A stretch of 60,000 nucleotides of DNA from Hydractinia symbiolongicarpus (lineage: Eukaryota > Cnidaria > Hydrozoa > Anthoathecata > Hydractiniidae), in the NCBI RefSeq assembly GCF_029227915.1, contig NC_079882.1, positions 9,364,001 to 9,424,000 on the forward strand, written 5' to 3'. The notes under the pieces were generated by a model that saw nothing but the letters and a program-made list of their open reading frames with translations, had not been told where the DNA came from and did not search any database. Made by a program: the position numbers and the translations under genes. This document shows, piece by piece, positions 24,901 through 35,565 of the stretch (position 1 is the first letter of the stretch; the number at the start of each line of letters is the position of its first letter).

Positions 24901-27900
24901 TGGGTACGCAGCGATAAAAAATCTTTCATGCCAATTTTGTAAGGAAAAAACACTGAATGAAGTCTTCAAATGTAAATTCAACATGTAATGCAAAGACTGA
25001 AAAAGTGACTGAAGGGACCTAGAAAATAATATACCAAATTTCCGAACAGAATTCAGAAGTAAGTTATTGGAAATACCGAAGGGATTGTGGTAGTGAAAGG
25101 TAGTGGGTATTCAGGTGAATAGCAAATATTAATTGCGGTTTCTTTATTGTCGCGACAACTTGTTTTAAAGGAAAACTATGTAGCTAACCTGGCTTTCTAT
25201 AGAAGTTTCATTATTTGAACTTGTACTTCCTTCAGTCTATGAATTAAAAAAAATTATGTAATGTTATGCTACAGTAGCAAAAGACAAATAAAGGTCTATA
25301 CCAATACAATATACCTCTTCATTTTTGTCTGTTTCGTCAAGCATTTGACATAAATGTGACGCATATTCAGTGTTTGTTTTGTACTCAGTTTCACAAGAAA
25401 CACAGAAATAAAGTGGTTTACAAATCGATGCATGGTGGAAGTATTTTATACCATCAGTGAAAGCCTTTTTACATTTATAATTCAAACAAGTCACACTTTC
25501 TTCTCCCTGAAGCTTTCTTAGATTTTCTGCAATCTACAAGAAGGATTAGATTTAACAGAAGAGAATATTTACAAACTTAAAAACTGACATGATAGAAAAT
25601 GGCATAAAAGAATACAAAGCAAAACAGCATGTGCATACTACCAAAAAAAAAAAAAAAATGGTGGCCAATACCTCTTTATGATTTGTCTGGACATGCGTAA
25701 TGTATTCGTTGAATGAAAGTGTCATATTACAAAACGAACATGGTATTTTATCCCTTTTCAACATCTCTGAGCAAAAAACTGATCTTTTAGAGCATTGTTG
25801 AACATGTTCTGTAAATCTTTCCAAAATGAAAAACCCCGAGTCACATAAAGAATTTGGACATCGAAGTTGACCTGATCTAACTTTATTAGACCACAAATGC
25901 AATGATTTCTAAATGTAAAAAAATCTGTTCAGAAAATGACACGAAATACACTGGGTATTATTAACAAATAAGACATTACCGTTATGAACAGTTCATCGTT
26001 AGCCTAAAAAAATTGTACGTAAATCAAAATAAAATAAAATTAATATAACAACATACACGAAACAGAATAACAACCAAAGTAACTTACTAGACATTCATGG
26101 TCTTTGTAAGTCTCATAAAGATTGAAGGTCTGATTACAATCTGAGCAGACAAGACAAGTAGGACAAACTATTGTATGTTTTATAAACTCTTGGGTGGTTA
26201 ATGTTTTGGTGTTGCAATTGAAGTTTGGACACAAGAATTCGTTTTTGTTTGAAGTTAAAACTTCCATAAGCTATAAAAAAGAAATTATTCTATCAAAATT
26301 TTTGCTAATTTATTTAATCTTGCATTATTATGGCAGAAAAATTATGCATATCAGTGTATGGCAGAAAAATTAGGCTGTCATCCAGTGTTCGCAGTGGCCA
26401 TAAAATTGGAATTTATTCTACATTTTCCATTTCATTAGACAAGCTAACTATATTTACTACAAAATATGAGACTTATAACCGATTTTATAAAAATTGTAAG
26501 GGAAAAAGATGAAGTTACTATTTGGGATTTACAACATTTCTGGAATATGCCCTGAATAAACATATGTATTTTTACCTGAGGATGTTTCTTATTCAAATGT
26601 TCATTGAAGTGTTCAAGTTTGATCAACTCATCATCCCATGGACAAAATATTCCATCTGAATTCCAAATATAAGAATTCATCTCTCCAGTTTTGCATTCTT
26701 TTAAATGTGAAGTCATTTTTTCAAAACATGAAAACTGCTTTTCACAGCCATTATTGGCACACCGTAATAAGCCAATTCCTAAATCTGACTGCCATTTTGT
26801 TTTTAATCCCTAAAGAACAATACGGAAGTTTGTGCACATTATATACTCTTTCTCAAATGAGAAAAATTCTTTCCAAGATGTGGAATAGGGATAAATTATA
26901 TTTCAGGATGCTAGATCACCATGCTTGATCTCAACTATCAAATTTTAACTTTATACAAAAAAACATAGTATTGTTATTTAAGCTTGTTTATATTCCTTGA
27001 ACTGCCTGCCATTTATTATTTTTATCCCAAACAGCAAATCCAAACGGGAAAATAATGTTTACCTTTTTTCTTTCTTTTTCCTTTTCATCTTCTCTTTGCT
27101 ATACACAAAATTTCAGTAGAAATATTAATGAAATACAGACAAGGGCATGTTATTAATATCCTTTTGTTTTCCTTAGTCAACAAGTTTTTCATTTATTTCA
27201 TCTTTTTTATTCACATCGGCATTTCGTTCACATGTTACCAAAGCAGGAAGGCAATGGTCTTAGCAGCATTTTAAAGTAATATTATTATAAATATGAAATT
27301 ATGTAAACCAATGTTGCTAAGGGAATTTATTATGCTTGCCTATTTATTGGTTGATGGCCACTTAGTAACTGGCAACACCTTGTTAGTGTGCAATAACACG
27401 TAACTATATTAAAGGAGAACTACAAGAAGTTGCCATGACAGTGTTGCTGAGGATATTCTGTTAGATAAATTACAAGCCTGTCAAGTATTTTAGCAGTGCT
27501 GAGACCTGCTATCAAACAGAGTATATAAATAATTTTTATTAATAAAAAAGCATAACATTGAGCTGTTAAACTTACTTTTTGTTGTGTTATGCAACTACAC
27601 CTGTGTTGGAGATATTCTTCACCAGACAAACAATTTAATCCACAATTTTCTATGGGGCATAAAAACTGACCAGATCCACTTAGAGACAAGAAAATCTAAA
27701 TACATGTGAAAGATGATATTATTCAAGGTATATAGAAACAAAAATAAGGCAGCTCTAAACTGCTACCTCTGTCTAAATAGCTGCAAAATTAAAACGAAAA
27801 AATAACAATCGACGAAAACAGGATTTTAGACTTTAATGATAAATCCTATTTTCTTCAATTTCAGTTGTTATTTTAGCTAATCAATTAAAAAAAAGGAAGT

Positions 27901-30900
27901 TGTGTATTTTCACTCCTCACAAAGTAGACTTTATATTGCATACCTCATTATGCTTTTGCTTGTAATGCCGTGCAAATGCAGGAATCCCAATAGATGTATC
28001 ACAAAAACAACAGGCTATCTTAGACTGGAAAACCTTCTTGCGTATTTGATCGTTACTTGGGTAAGACATAATATGACTATGAAAGTCAGAAGGTAGGTAA
28101 AAGCTTTGTTTACATTTTGGATATACGCAATTCCATATTCCTTTCTTTACACCTGACAGCCATTTATCCAGCAAGTTCTAACAAAAATAAAAACAAATTA
28201 TATAAGAATCACAGTGAGTCTGTATCTGTTCTTTTAAGGGAAACTATAATGTTTGATAATTATGCTTTAAGGTGCTTTAAGTTAGAGTTTTATAACATTT
28301 AATATTATCCTCTAAAAAAACATGCTTTATTTAAACGCACCTTCTGTTAAAAACCAAAATATTTAGTAAACACACTCTCTAAATGCCCCCACCCCCCGCC
28401 CCCCCTAGACGACCTTAATATTACCTTGTGCGTTTTTATGGATAAATGGATAAATACAAATGACAAGTGTTTAAATTGTTCTTGCACAAGTTATTTAAAT
28501 GATTAATATAATTTTTTTTCCTTAACAAAGCGTGAAAACTTTTCACAAATCTTTTTTACTGTATGATGAAGTTTCAATGGGACATGTTCAAGTAAGACAC
28601 TTCCCTCATTTTTTTTTCCTTGTAAATTCTGATTGAAGATTAATCGTACTCTAAAGCTTTGGCTTTTGTGCCAGGTAAAACAGGTAAAAGATCAACCAAC
28701 TTTGTTTCACAACAACAATGTGAAAACAAATTCTTCCGGAAGATTCAACAAAATCAGATATTGAAAAGCCAAATGCTACCTTCAACCTTTTGGATAAAAG
28801 TGCATAAGAAGACGATTTTATTGATATTATTTAGAAAACCTTTGTAAACTAAAAAAGCCTTGTATAAATACAAAATTGAAATTTTTAAATAAATACCTTC
28901 CCCTTTCAATGAACACTACCTCACGAGTTTAACTACATTTATTGCATATAAAAAACAAATATTATGGATAATTTTTGGGGAACTAGTAAGAAAAATTATA
29001 TTATTTTTTATCATATTTATGACCAGTTTAGTTGCTATGTTGGATAAGGCAACCATTAAATTTGAAAAAACTGATGATAACAAATTTCTCCATAGCTCCA
29101 GTAGGTCAGCTACAAAAGAAAATATTTCTTGAACACTAACCCCATGAAATGTGATTACAACAAGAAGTACACAACACTTTACATGACAGATAAATTGGTA
29201 AATTTGTACAGGTAAATTTATAATTTAGAGTTCGCCTGCATCAAGCTGGTATGATCAAGCTTCTGCATCTAATTAAGCTTGACTGTCCTTTTTTTTAAAA
29301 TTAATTGCAGCTTTAAAGAACTAAAACTGGTCTGACATTCATGAAGGTTATCAAAAAAGGTAAGAAAGATCAATTCTTAAAATTTTAAATTAGTAGCTTT
29401 AAAAACAGTTTACACTGTAATTGCTCTTTCTATCTGTCCATACTGATTTGTCTTTTCATATTTTATTGCTAAAACAATGATAAGGTAACTCGGCAATAAG
29501 AAAACATATATCAGAGCAAGAACTTTATTTGAACTGTTTTACCTTTGTGTCATTTGAAGAGAATGTAAGAGGGGTTTGATGAATAAGCTCAGTATCCTAA
29601 AAAATTAAACTAAATACAACACATGGTAATAATAACAAGATCTAGAATGTATTAAATGTTTAAAGTCATTAGAGAGCTTTCAAAAAGTACATTCACCCAA
29701 ATATAAGCTATTTTTAACCTCCCCCCTTACCACCTGTTCACAGTTAAATCGCTCCTTTTTCTGTTTCTTATTTGTTCATTATTACATAACCCCCTTCACT
29801 CCCCTCCCCCCCTCAGGGCAAATGCACTTTTTGATTGCCACCTTAGGTAAAGGGGTTTAAAATTAATACTAGAAAAAAGTTACTACATATCACCTCGACA
29901 GATTGAATACTTTTAACTGGTGCAGATTTTCTTCTGTTTTTCAGTCTTGGCACATTCCCTGAATGCATACTTTCTTGAACTTTTCTTTTAATTTCTTTAT
30001 GCATCAAGCCTCGTGTTTTATAAGCATTTGTTTTGGCTGCCAGTATATTGTTGAACGAACTTTCCAGTTGATCTGAAGGTATAACAATTGGAGTACAAAG
30101 TCCATCCTGCACTCTTAAACTTTCAATGTCACTTGTCTCATTTAGAAAGTCAATTGACGAGTTAAACGAATCTTCATTTTCAACAGCTTTTAGATTCTCT
30201 CCAGATGCTAGCTTAGCTGATGGTTTCACTCTGCCAGCTCTTCTCTTAATTCCAATCCCAACATTTGAAGAGCAGGATTTTGTTTTCTTGATTTTATTCA
30301 TATCATTATGTTGTGGTGGCGTGAATTTAGAACCAACTTCCAATTTATGGAAACTAGATGACTTCCTTTGTTCTTTTTTGAATCTCCTTGGTAAGTCAGT
30401 TACATCCCCATCATCAGTATCAGAAGCTTTTAATAGGAATCTATTTCTTGGCTCTTTCTTTTTAGTAAAATTGCACGCTAAACTTTTATCAGCACCATAT
30501 CCAACATTAGACCTTTTTTTTCCATGTTGCAAGAAATTTGGTTCCGATGCGAATGCTTCAGTAAGCACCAACTCTCTTTTTATAATACCTTTCTTTTGTT
30601 GGTGTTTTTTCTCTGTCCCGTCACAAGTTATGGCATGCTTTTTCAAATATTTTAAAGATTTTGATACACTGCCACACTGATCACAGCAATACAGTGGTTT
30701 ACATTCAATAGCGTGTTGAATATATTCTGCTCCAGTTTCTGCTGTATACATCTTCTTTTCAGCACATTTAAAATTTGGGCATGATATGCTTTCACCAGAT
30801 TTTAATAAATTCACGTAATTGACAATCTGCAGAAAAACAATTACTTACTACAATAATATTTCAAATCGTCTAAATTTTAGGCTGGATGTGCCTGTTTCCT

Positions 30901-32876
30901 TTTTTTTCTATTTTTCAGCCTCAAATGTTCTAACTTGTGTTCACCCGAAAAATAATAAGAATTACTGTTGGTGATAAGATTGAGAGAAATAGATAGGAAG
31001 TTATTTTATTGTAAAAAATTTTTTTATTACATATAAAAATCTGTTCACAAAAATCATTTTGTTTTAATTTTGGATCATGTTACTTTCGTTTCCTATCTAT
31101 CAATGAATTAAGGCCAAGTATGTTCTCCACATGTCCTCAATTTTTGCCAGAATATCAGCCATAACGTTTAGGTTCTTATAAAAAACGTGTAATGTTACTT
31201 GTATATCACAATCCGTGTGGAATGAAAACAGGTAATAAATAACATTAAGTAACATATTAACAACACTCAGGTTAGCATGTTCACACGAAAGGCGAAAGCT
31301 TGCTGAAAGATATATTTTGGATGGTCGTAGATTTTGTCGTTCTTATTTTTTAATACCTTAAAAAACTGTTCTACCAACTATTAAGTAACATTGTATTTTC
31401 TTCTCATGACCTTAGGAGGTGTAACTGTTGGCCTGCAGCATTCCCCCCTCTCCCCAGTTAAAAAGGGTACTTGCTTCACTACTTCCAATCAGCAGATGTT
31501 TTAGAACAGACTTGATATTTCTAATTTAAACATACTTCTCTATGATAATCTTGCATATGCCTTCCAAAGATGGTCCAATTGACATTTGTCAAACAATATG
31601 GACAAGTAATGTGTTGTATTTGATTAATAATTTTATCCAGCTTTGCTTCTCGTTGCAAGTGGGCAACAAAATGATTTGGTACAAAAAAACGCTGCTTACA
31701 AGATGGGACTGGACAATTGAATTTCCCAGCTTTAAAGTCTTCGGCCCACTTTTTAATCACAGCCTAAACAGGTAACAAAACAAAATTTTTGATAAAAACA
31801 AAAAATGTAAAATCACAAAGCTGCTACATTTACAAAATTCCTACCTGTTCTTCCTTGGATGATAGTTGAGGTCGTTCATTAAAATTTCTCTTTACATCAA
31901 CTTCTTGTTTACTAACTGACATCTGAAAAGAAATACATATGTGCAACATGAAACACAATAAGCAATAAACAAAATTGCTTGAAATAAAATCAATACCCTT
32001 TTTTCCATTTTTTCCTTGCACTTGTGTTGCCTAAAAATGTTACATGTACGGTATTCCCTATTACAAGTACTGCATAAATACAGCGGACGACATAAAATGG
32101 AATGCTTAACATAGGCTTTACATCCTTTAAATGAAGCATCAAACATTTCCATGCACTGGTAGTTGGGACATTCACATGATTTTCCACGATGGAGAGATGA
32201 GAGTACCGACACAACCTAAACCAATTTAGCTATATGTCAATATAACAGCAATACAATATAGAGTACAATGCTCACTTGGAAGTACTTTAAAAAGGATGTC
32301 TAGCAATTGTTGTGGCAAGAAAATTGTGTTCAATGTGGTCAGTTAAACCTTGAAAGGGAAGGTCAGTATGTGTCATTTCCATTAATTCTTTTACCTTTAG
32401 AAGATCCCAGTCAATTAGGATATATTAATCGGGATAATAGACTAAGTCAGAAAAAAAAGAGACAAACTATAAAGGTGCCTTTCATTTTTAAGAAACAAAA
32501 CAAATTAACTCACATCCTTATGTGATGTTCTCCAATGGGACTTTAATTCCTCGACTTTAAGTAAAACAGTACAATGTGTGCATGGTACATTTCCTCTGTA
32601 TTTACCAAACTTGCAGTCCCCGAAAACATGGTCAGCCAGTTCAAATGATGTAAAAAAAGTCCACGTACAACCATCAAAGGGACAACGAAGTTTGCCCATA
32701 CGTATTTGTGAAAACCAGTCGGACAGCATTGCCTAAAATAAAAATTGCCGAATACCTTTAGTTGTGTTGTTCCTACAACATTTTACAACACTAATTAAAA
32801 TTATCTCTACAGTTATTACCTGTGACATTGACATAACTCCTGATTGCAACTGTATATCCAAACTTCCACTTGTCAT
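902..32876 (-). CDS. GTF3C2: Giant TFIIIC110 (GTF3C2)-like protein with ZNF512-type zinc-finger ladder, about 50 exons
   Basis: Hand-assembled from splice sites: about 12,600 coding bases, about 4,200 residues, consistent phases and no internal stop. The ATG at 32876-32874 follows an in-frame TAA and a 3' splice site 15 nt upstream. Order: short N-terminal exon; 11 type-B and 10 type-A double zinc-finger modules with short linkers, interrupted by disordered exons at 15952-19968 and 14266-14706; an acidic linker; then a WD40 region matching human GTF3C2 block for block. GTF3C2 is a subunit of TFIIIC, which binds A and B boxes of tRNA-type promoters in the nucleus. Human GTF3C2 (about 911 residues) lacks these fingers as far as I know; ZNF512 carries similar ones as a separate protein. 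The GTF3C2 match is strong; the single-transcript model is inference from phases and lack of internal start or stop. Confidence 0.8.
1506..2260. mobile_element. piggyBac-type MITE with TTAA duplication
   Basis: A 755-bp element flanked by TTAA at 1502-1505 and 2261-2264. Termini are perfect inverted repeats starting CCCTATTCGGTCCGGGG and ending in the reverse complement, as expected of piggyBac-family elements (TTAA target, CCCT/AGGG ends). Both ends also carry a GGCGGAxTCCGCC palindrome. A run of 22 G lies at 1519-1540. No coding frame. It sits in the last intron of the giant gene. Confidence 0.8.
5279..5426. repeat. Intronic minisatellite, 18-25 bp unit
   Basis: Seven or more copies of TTTTAGGTAATCTAGTTA in tandem, within the intron between the exons at 5075-5151 and 5477-5526. 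The last copy ends about 50 bp from the exon. Confidence 0.85.
7202..7708. mobile_element. TA-flanked MITE with long inverted termini
   Basis: Termini GTGATGCTCTC...AAAATCGACCACTTCT and the reverse complement form inverted repeats of about 30 bp with one small gap. TA dinucleotides at 7200-7201 and 7709-7710 fit a Tc1/mariner-style target duplication. The interior is AT-rich, full of AATACGAAATACG motifs in both orientations, with a twofold repeat around CGTCATTTTAGAA. No coding capacity. It lies in the intron between exons 35 and 36. Confidence 0.7.
7981..8910 (-). other. GTF3C2: Exons 32-34: acidic linker between fingers and WD40 part
   Basis: Exons 8819-8910 (ends phase 2), 8699-8747 and 7981-8107 (ends phase 1). 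The first two give a basic stretch (GNRRKRKSAAK) and a charged helix. The third is a run of about 42 residues dominated by Glu, Asp and Ser (EDEEDEVISSEES). From here introns are no longer all phase 0, which marks the junction between the finger ladder and the ancestral GTF3C2 gene. Confidence 0.75.
8332..8467 (-). mobile_element. Short solo Helitron, 136 bp
   Basis: On the minus strand it begins TCTATATTATAATGCC (preceded by A) and ends with a GTGGATTTT...AC-type hairpin remnant and CTAG (followed by T). These match the ends of the Helitrons at 53456-57945, in an A|T target as Helitrons require. It contains a GACAGACAGACAGACG run. Confidence 0.7.
9046..14119 (-). other. GTF3C2: Zinc-finger block II of the giant gene: exons 25-31
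   Basis: Phase-0 exons: B 13880-14119; A 13542-13730; spacer 12166-12756; B 11285-11527; A 10764-11078 (fingers plus an acidic then basic tail); B 10246-10512; A 9046-9234. The order keeps B-A alternation. In the module at 13542-13730 the second finger has lost one of its first two cysteines (reads QCSKEF). The B module at 10246-10512 has Cys-x4-Cys in its second finger instead of Cys-x2-Cys. The modules at 10764 and 9046 share the string CKYLWKC and are probably the most recent duplicates. The last A module lies directly before the acidic linker leading to the TFIIIC110 part. Confidence 0.8.
12166..12756 (-). other. GTF3C2: Exon 27: 197-residue Ser/Asn-rich spacer
   Basis: Phase-0 exon (acceptor TATTTAG, donor GTATGT) inserted between an A and a B finger exon. 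Ser, Asn, Asp and Lys dominate. No zinc ligands, membrane segment or recognised domain. It ends with a short basic and hydrophobic stretch (YNIRIVDAKVRVENIK). Confidence 0.7.
14266..14706 (-). other. GTF3C2: Exon 24: 147-residue linker with three short repeats
   Basis: Phase-0 exon from a CATAG acceptor to a GTAAAC donor. It encodes a Pro/Ser-rich start, an acidic centre and three tandem copies of a 16-residue unit of the form NALQDLLST-x-SMTN. No zinc ligands are present. It joins the long exon 23 to the second finger block. Confidence 0.75.
15719..15897. repeat. Degenerate direct duplication, period about 92 bp
   Basis: Two copies of a segment starting CTGTATAAAG and ending AATAGCTATCAG, in the intron just downstream of the 1,339-residue exon. 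Confidence 0.6.
15952..19968 (-). other. GTF3C2: Exon 23: 1,339-residue low-complexity exon
   Basis: A single 4,017-base phase-0 exon between a TTTTTCAG acceptor and a GTAAGT donor. It has no ATG at its start, so it is internal and not a separate gene. Composition is Ser/Thr/Glu/Lys/Asn-rich with no recognisable fold. It contains a perfect 20-residue duplication (about 19600-19730, beginning AETTTTQLST), four degenerate copies of a unit around IGEI-x-NI...STGIxVMSGE (about 18400-18800), and two copies of a unit starting LHKDT (about 17260-17520). The acidic N-terminal half and clusters such as KKKKKKS suggest a flexible nuclear scaffold; that is inference. Confidence 0.8.
20431..20482. repeat. 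CAGG/CAGA microsatellite
   Basis: Runs of CAGG then CAGA just left of the Harbinger element. Confidence 0.85.
20681..21046 (+). pseudogene. Truncated Harbinger-type transposase, N-terminus only
   Basis: ATG at 20681, 121 residues. The N-terminal part ends in an FRLRKTSVELLCLKIG segment typical of the region ahead of the DDE nuclease in PIF/Harbinger transposases. The catalytic Asp-Asp-Glu domain is absent: after about residue 95 the frame enters Lys-rich nonsense and stops. It cannot encode an active transposase. Confidence 0.65.
21104..21613 (-). pseudogene. Myb/SANT-like DNA-binding protein of Harbinger element, 3'-truncated
   Basis: ATG at 21613. A Ser/Thr/Lys-rich N-terminus carries a basic stretch (PPKKKLK), followed by a trihelix of Myb/SANT-like type with its tryptophans (YWKQEA, EVWQIIAHEV, CNSRWKTITKIYR). 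PIF/Harbinger elements encode such a protein to bring transposase to DNA and into the nucleus. It stops abruptly after HNNKSI at the internal deletion, where family members normally continue. Confidence 0.7.
22475..22650. repeat. Tandem 84-bp duplication, period 92 bp
   Basis: Two copies differing by one base in the shared part (GCTTGTACC against GATTGTACC). Each contains ACCCACGTGAG, hence a CACGTG E-box core. Located in the intron between exons 21 and 22 of the giant gene. Confidence 0.85.
29894..30826 (-). other. GTF3C2: Exon 6: type-A fingers with a 240-residue basic tail
   Basis: This 311-residue exon starts with a complete type-A module (first pair within CPNFKC, second pair in CDQCGSVSKSLKYLKKH). 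It then continues with a Lys/Arg/Ser-rich tail containing several basic clusters that could act as nuclear localisation signals. It is the only finger exon in block I with a long extension. An antisense open frame over 30126-30680 is a shadow. Confidence 0.75.
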
Positions 32877-32891
32877 ATAATTTTATTTTTT
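32820..32891 (-). CDS. GTF3C2: First coding exon of the giant gene, 19 residues
   Basis: Coding part 32820-32876, reading MTSGSLDIQLQ and ending in Gln before a GTAATA donor. The 15 nt between the ATG and the upstream TTTAG acceptor (exon edge 32891) hold an in-frame TAA, which fixes the start. Upstream, 33360-33472 is the 3' side of the neighbouring ankyrin-type gene, so either a further untranslated exon or a trans-spliced leader must supply the 5' end. Confidence 0.7.
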
Positions 32892-33472
32892 CTAAACGTA
32901 AACATTTATTAGCAACATGAAAACAATCCAACATGTAATTAGATTAATGTTTAAACCATCTTCATTATGACAGAAATTTTGTTCCTATGTATTATCCGAA
33001 CAAACTAGTTCATGTATGAAAATATTTTAACCATATGCAAGTGTATGTTTTCGTCAAACATAAATAATATTTAACTGTAGTCCCTATGACATATGTAAAT
33101 GTCATATGATCTGATGCGAGATACACACTGTTAAGATGTTAAATATCTCTTATAACTAATACCTGTTTTTTGTCCGGGTGTAATTTTATAGCTGTGCTAC
33201 AGACACAAATGCGATATATGAACGACAAAAACTCCACTTGAATACAAAAAATCTTTACAAAAAAAATTGAGAAGATTGGTCATGTAAATGTTTTTTTCAC
33301 AATTACTTTGTAGCTCCAGTTCTTTTTTATAATATAAATTAACAAAATAAGATGATTTTAAATAAAGGAATAATATATAAAATAGTGTACATGATATATA
33401 TAAAATGTGTAGAAAAAATATATAAAAGGTTCAATCCACTATTGTCTGTATAGTCCAATCAGACAAATTCTA

Positions 33473-34186
33473 TTAATTTATGTAACCTTCTCGGAGTAGT
33501 ACGGCCTCCTTCTCAGTGCAAAGATGTGTCTTTCCAGAACCACCAAATATCCGATTGTAGCTGTTTGTTACCAAACCAGTTACATCTGTCTTGTTTTCAT
33601 TCCACTCAAATTCCATTGAAAAACCACCGTGCATTTGTGGAATTTCCCAATAAAAGTAAGTGATGTCAACATGTGGTTCTAATAAAATTGAGATGGCAGG
33701 TAGGATAAGATGATGCTTTTTTATAAGAATCTCAGTGCAAAGCTCTGTACGTGAGTATATCAACTCATGGAAGATTTTTTCGATATTCTTTAATTTCTCT
33801 GCGCTAATGTTCATTTTATATTTCGGCTTTAATAAATCTTTGTATTCATCTGACGCGTTGGTGCTTACATGATCTAATGCTAATCGACCTTCTCCATCCT
33901 TTAATGACAGAACAAAGTTGTTTGCTTTGATTTTCTGAATAATTGAAAGTGGTGCATTGTGGTAAGCAGCATGGTGAACAAAAGTCCAAATACAACTTGG
34001 AAAAGGAGACTTTTTTCCCTCTGTTTGAACATTGCAAATATAGCCATCATAATTATCAATTGCGGATAAACATTCCATCCATTCACTTTCTGTAGAGTTA
34101 CTTGATAATTCTGATATTTTCAAGATATTATCCTTTATTTCTTCAGGAAAAGAAACATCATTTGGATAGTCTATAGAAACAAACAT
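33473..34186 (-). CDS. Ankyrin-containing family protein, paralogue 1
   Basis: 237 residues. I take the Met at 34186 (MFVSIDYP) because it lies just after a TTTTTTTAAG splice acceptor and aligns with the paralogues; the open frame extends 16 codons further. One ankyrin-like helix pair (WTFVHHAAYHNAPLSIIQ) with the following SLKDGEGRLALDH lies near residues 85-130. The C-terminal half has LILPAISILLE, then PQMHGGFSMEF, and ends in GSGKTHLCTEKEAV. Here the Trp-Cys-Arg of the paralogues is replaced by Tyr-Asn-Arg. No signal peptide or membrane segment. Function unknown. Confidence 0.75.
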   Translation of the reverse strand: MFVSIDYPNDVSFPEEIKDNILKISELSSNSTESEWMECLSAIDNYDGYICNVQTEGKKSPFPSCIWTFVHHAAYHNAPLSIIQKIKANNFVLSLKDGEGRLALDHVSTNASDEYKDLLKPKYKMNISAEKLKNIEKIFHELIYSRTELCTEILIKKHHLILPAISILLEPHVDITYFYWEIPQMHGGFSMEFEWNENKTDVTGLVTNSYNRIFGGSGKTHLCTEKEAVLLREGYIN

Positions 34187-35565
34187 TGTCTTTACACTTA
34201 AAAAAAACACAACAAAATTGTTAATTGGGTCCAAACTTTCGTTTAGAGGAAACTGATATCGTGCAAGAAAGCTTAGTGAACTAGGCTAGGAAACATGTGG
34301 AAGACCAATCAAAAAGTGTGTTTAGAATTCTGACCACAGAAAAATCGTTTAAAACCCAGCATAATTGATTCCACCTCAACTATTTCAATTTCCTTGTGGT
34401 AAGAAAATATATGCTGGGTCTCCTGGCTACACTTAACAAAAAATTCTGTACAGATTTATTTAAAGATTTATAATGGCTTTTAAAATTGCCAAAGAACAAT
34501 AATTATCATAATTTTAGATTCTCTACTTTAGTCTTATAATCAACCTTTCCTTGATTAATTCTTTTATAAAATATCTCTGGAATCCAATACTTATTCGTAA
34601 TAAGTAAGCAAATGGTGAAATAAAGCTGTTGTTCAAAAAGGAATTTTAATAAAAAAAGTGCTTAAAGACTAGAATTGGAATAAGCTTTAAAAATAAAGAC
34701 AGAAAGATTTCAAAACTATGCAAGTTTAGGTATATAGGGAATTGCTGCATATATACATAAGTCAAAAATAAATTATATAACACTAGAATGTGAATGACTG
34801 TAAAATTAGAGACACAAAAAGATTACGAAACTATGTAAAGTTAGGTATGTTGCTGCATATACGCACATACAAAAAGTGGTCAAATTTATACCCTCATTGG
34901 CACACACAAAAAATTAAGCATGTCAATGTACATTGTTTTTTTCTTCAAAATGTATGGTTTAATACGTATATCATAATAGCTTATCTAATTTACACTGTTA
35001 AATTTCAATATTTGTTTTGAAACCAACTAACTTCATGAGCTGAATATACATTCTTATTGCAACGAAAAAAATTTCTTCACTAAGAATCAACACTCCATGG
35101 CTCCATTGCTCTTGAACCTGATTGTGTGTCGCCATGAAAAAGAGACTAAGCGATTGCCATAAATTACACAAAACAAAAAAAAAGAAAAGAAAATGACTGA
35201 ATAACTTTAAAGATTATTATTTTTATATTTTAGTCAGGGTTAGAGCAATTGGTAAAGCAAAACATTATGCCTGTGAAGTAAAATTGTTGAAATTAGAAAG
35301 TGGATAACTATATATTATACAAATGGCTAAACCATATGTAAGGAACAAGATAAATAAAATGACTAAATGCTGATTATATTTATAAATATCATATATTCAT
35401 TAAATGCACAGTATGAATAATTATATTTTAAATGCTTTTATAACAATAATTTAAACTAAGATTTCATTTGTGAAAATAAGACCAAAATATACAATTTTAA
35501 CACCAACCAGTCAAATGTTTAAATTACTGACAACAAATTGTAATAAATTATAATAATGCAAATAA
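34187..35565. other. Spacer between paralogues 1 and 2
   Basis: AT-rich; no coding region seen. A degenerate duplication with shared core AAACTATG-x-AAGTTAGGTAT followed by TGCTGCATATA occurs near 34714-34760 and 34828-34865. Confidence 0.5.

Larger units (their letters stand above)
22037..32732 (-). other. GTF3C2: Zinc-finger block I of the giant gene: exons 2-22, alternating B and A modules
   Basis: Exons, all phase 0-0: B 32514-32732; A 31997-32215; linker 31845-31922; B 31536-31763; A 29894-30826; linker 29543-29596; B 27944-28177; A 27576-27695; linker 27063-27098; B 26576-26809; A 26088-26270; linker 25980-26003; B 25672-25908; A 25315-25533; linker 25189-25236; B 24089-24316; A 23706-23846; B 23259-23489; A 22990-23187; linker 22864-22896; B 22037-22288. 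Type A carries Cys-x4-Cys...His...Cys, then Cys-x2-Cys...His-x-Cys. Type B starts with a Trp-centred helix, then Cys-x4-Cys...His...Cys and Cys-x2-Cys...His-x4-His. Spacing and flanking helices match ZNF512-type fingers. Likely nucleic-acid or protein binding; target unknown. Confidence 0.8.
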
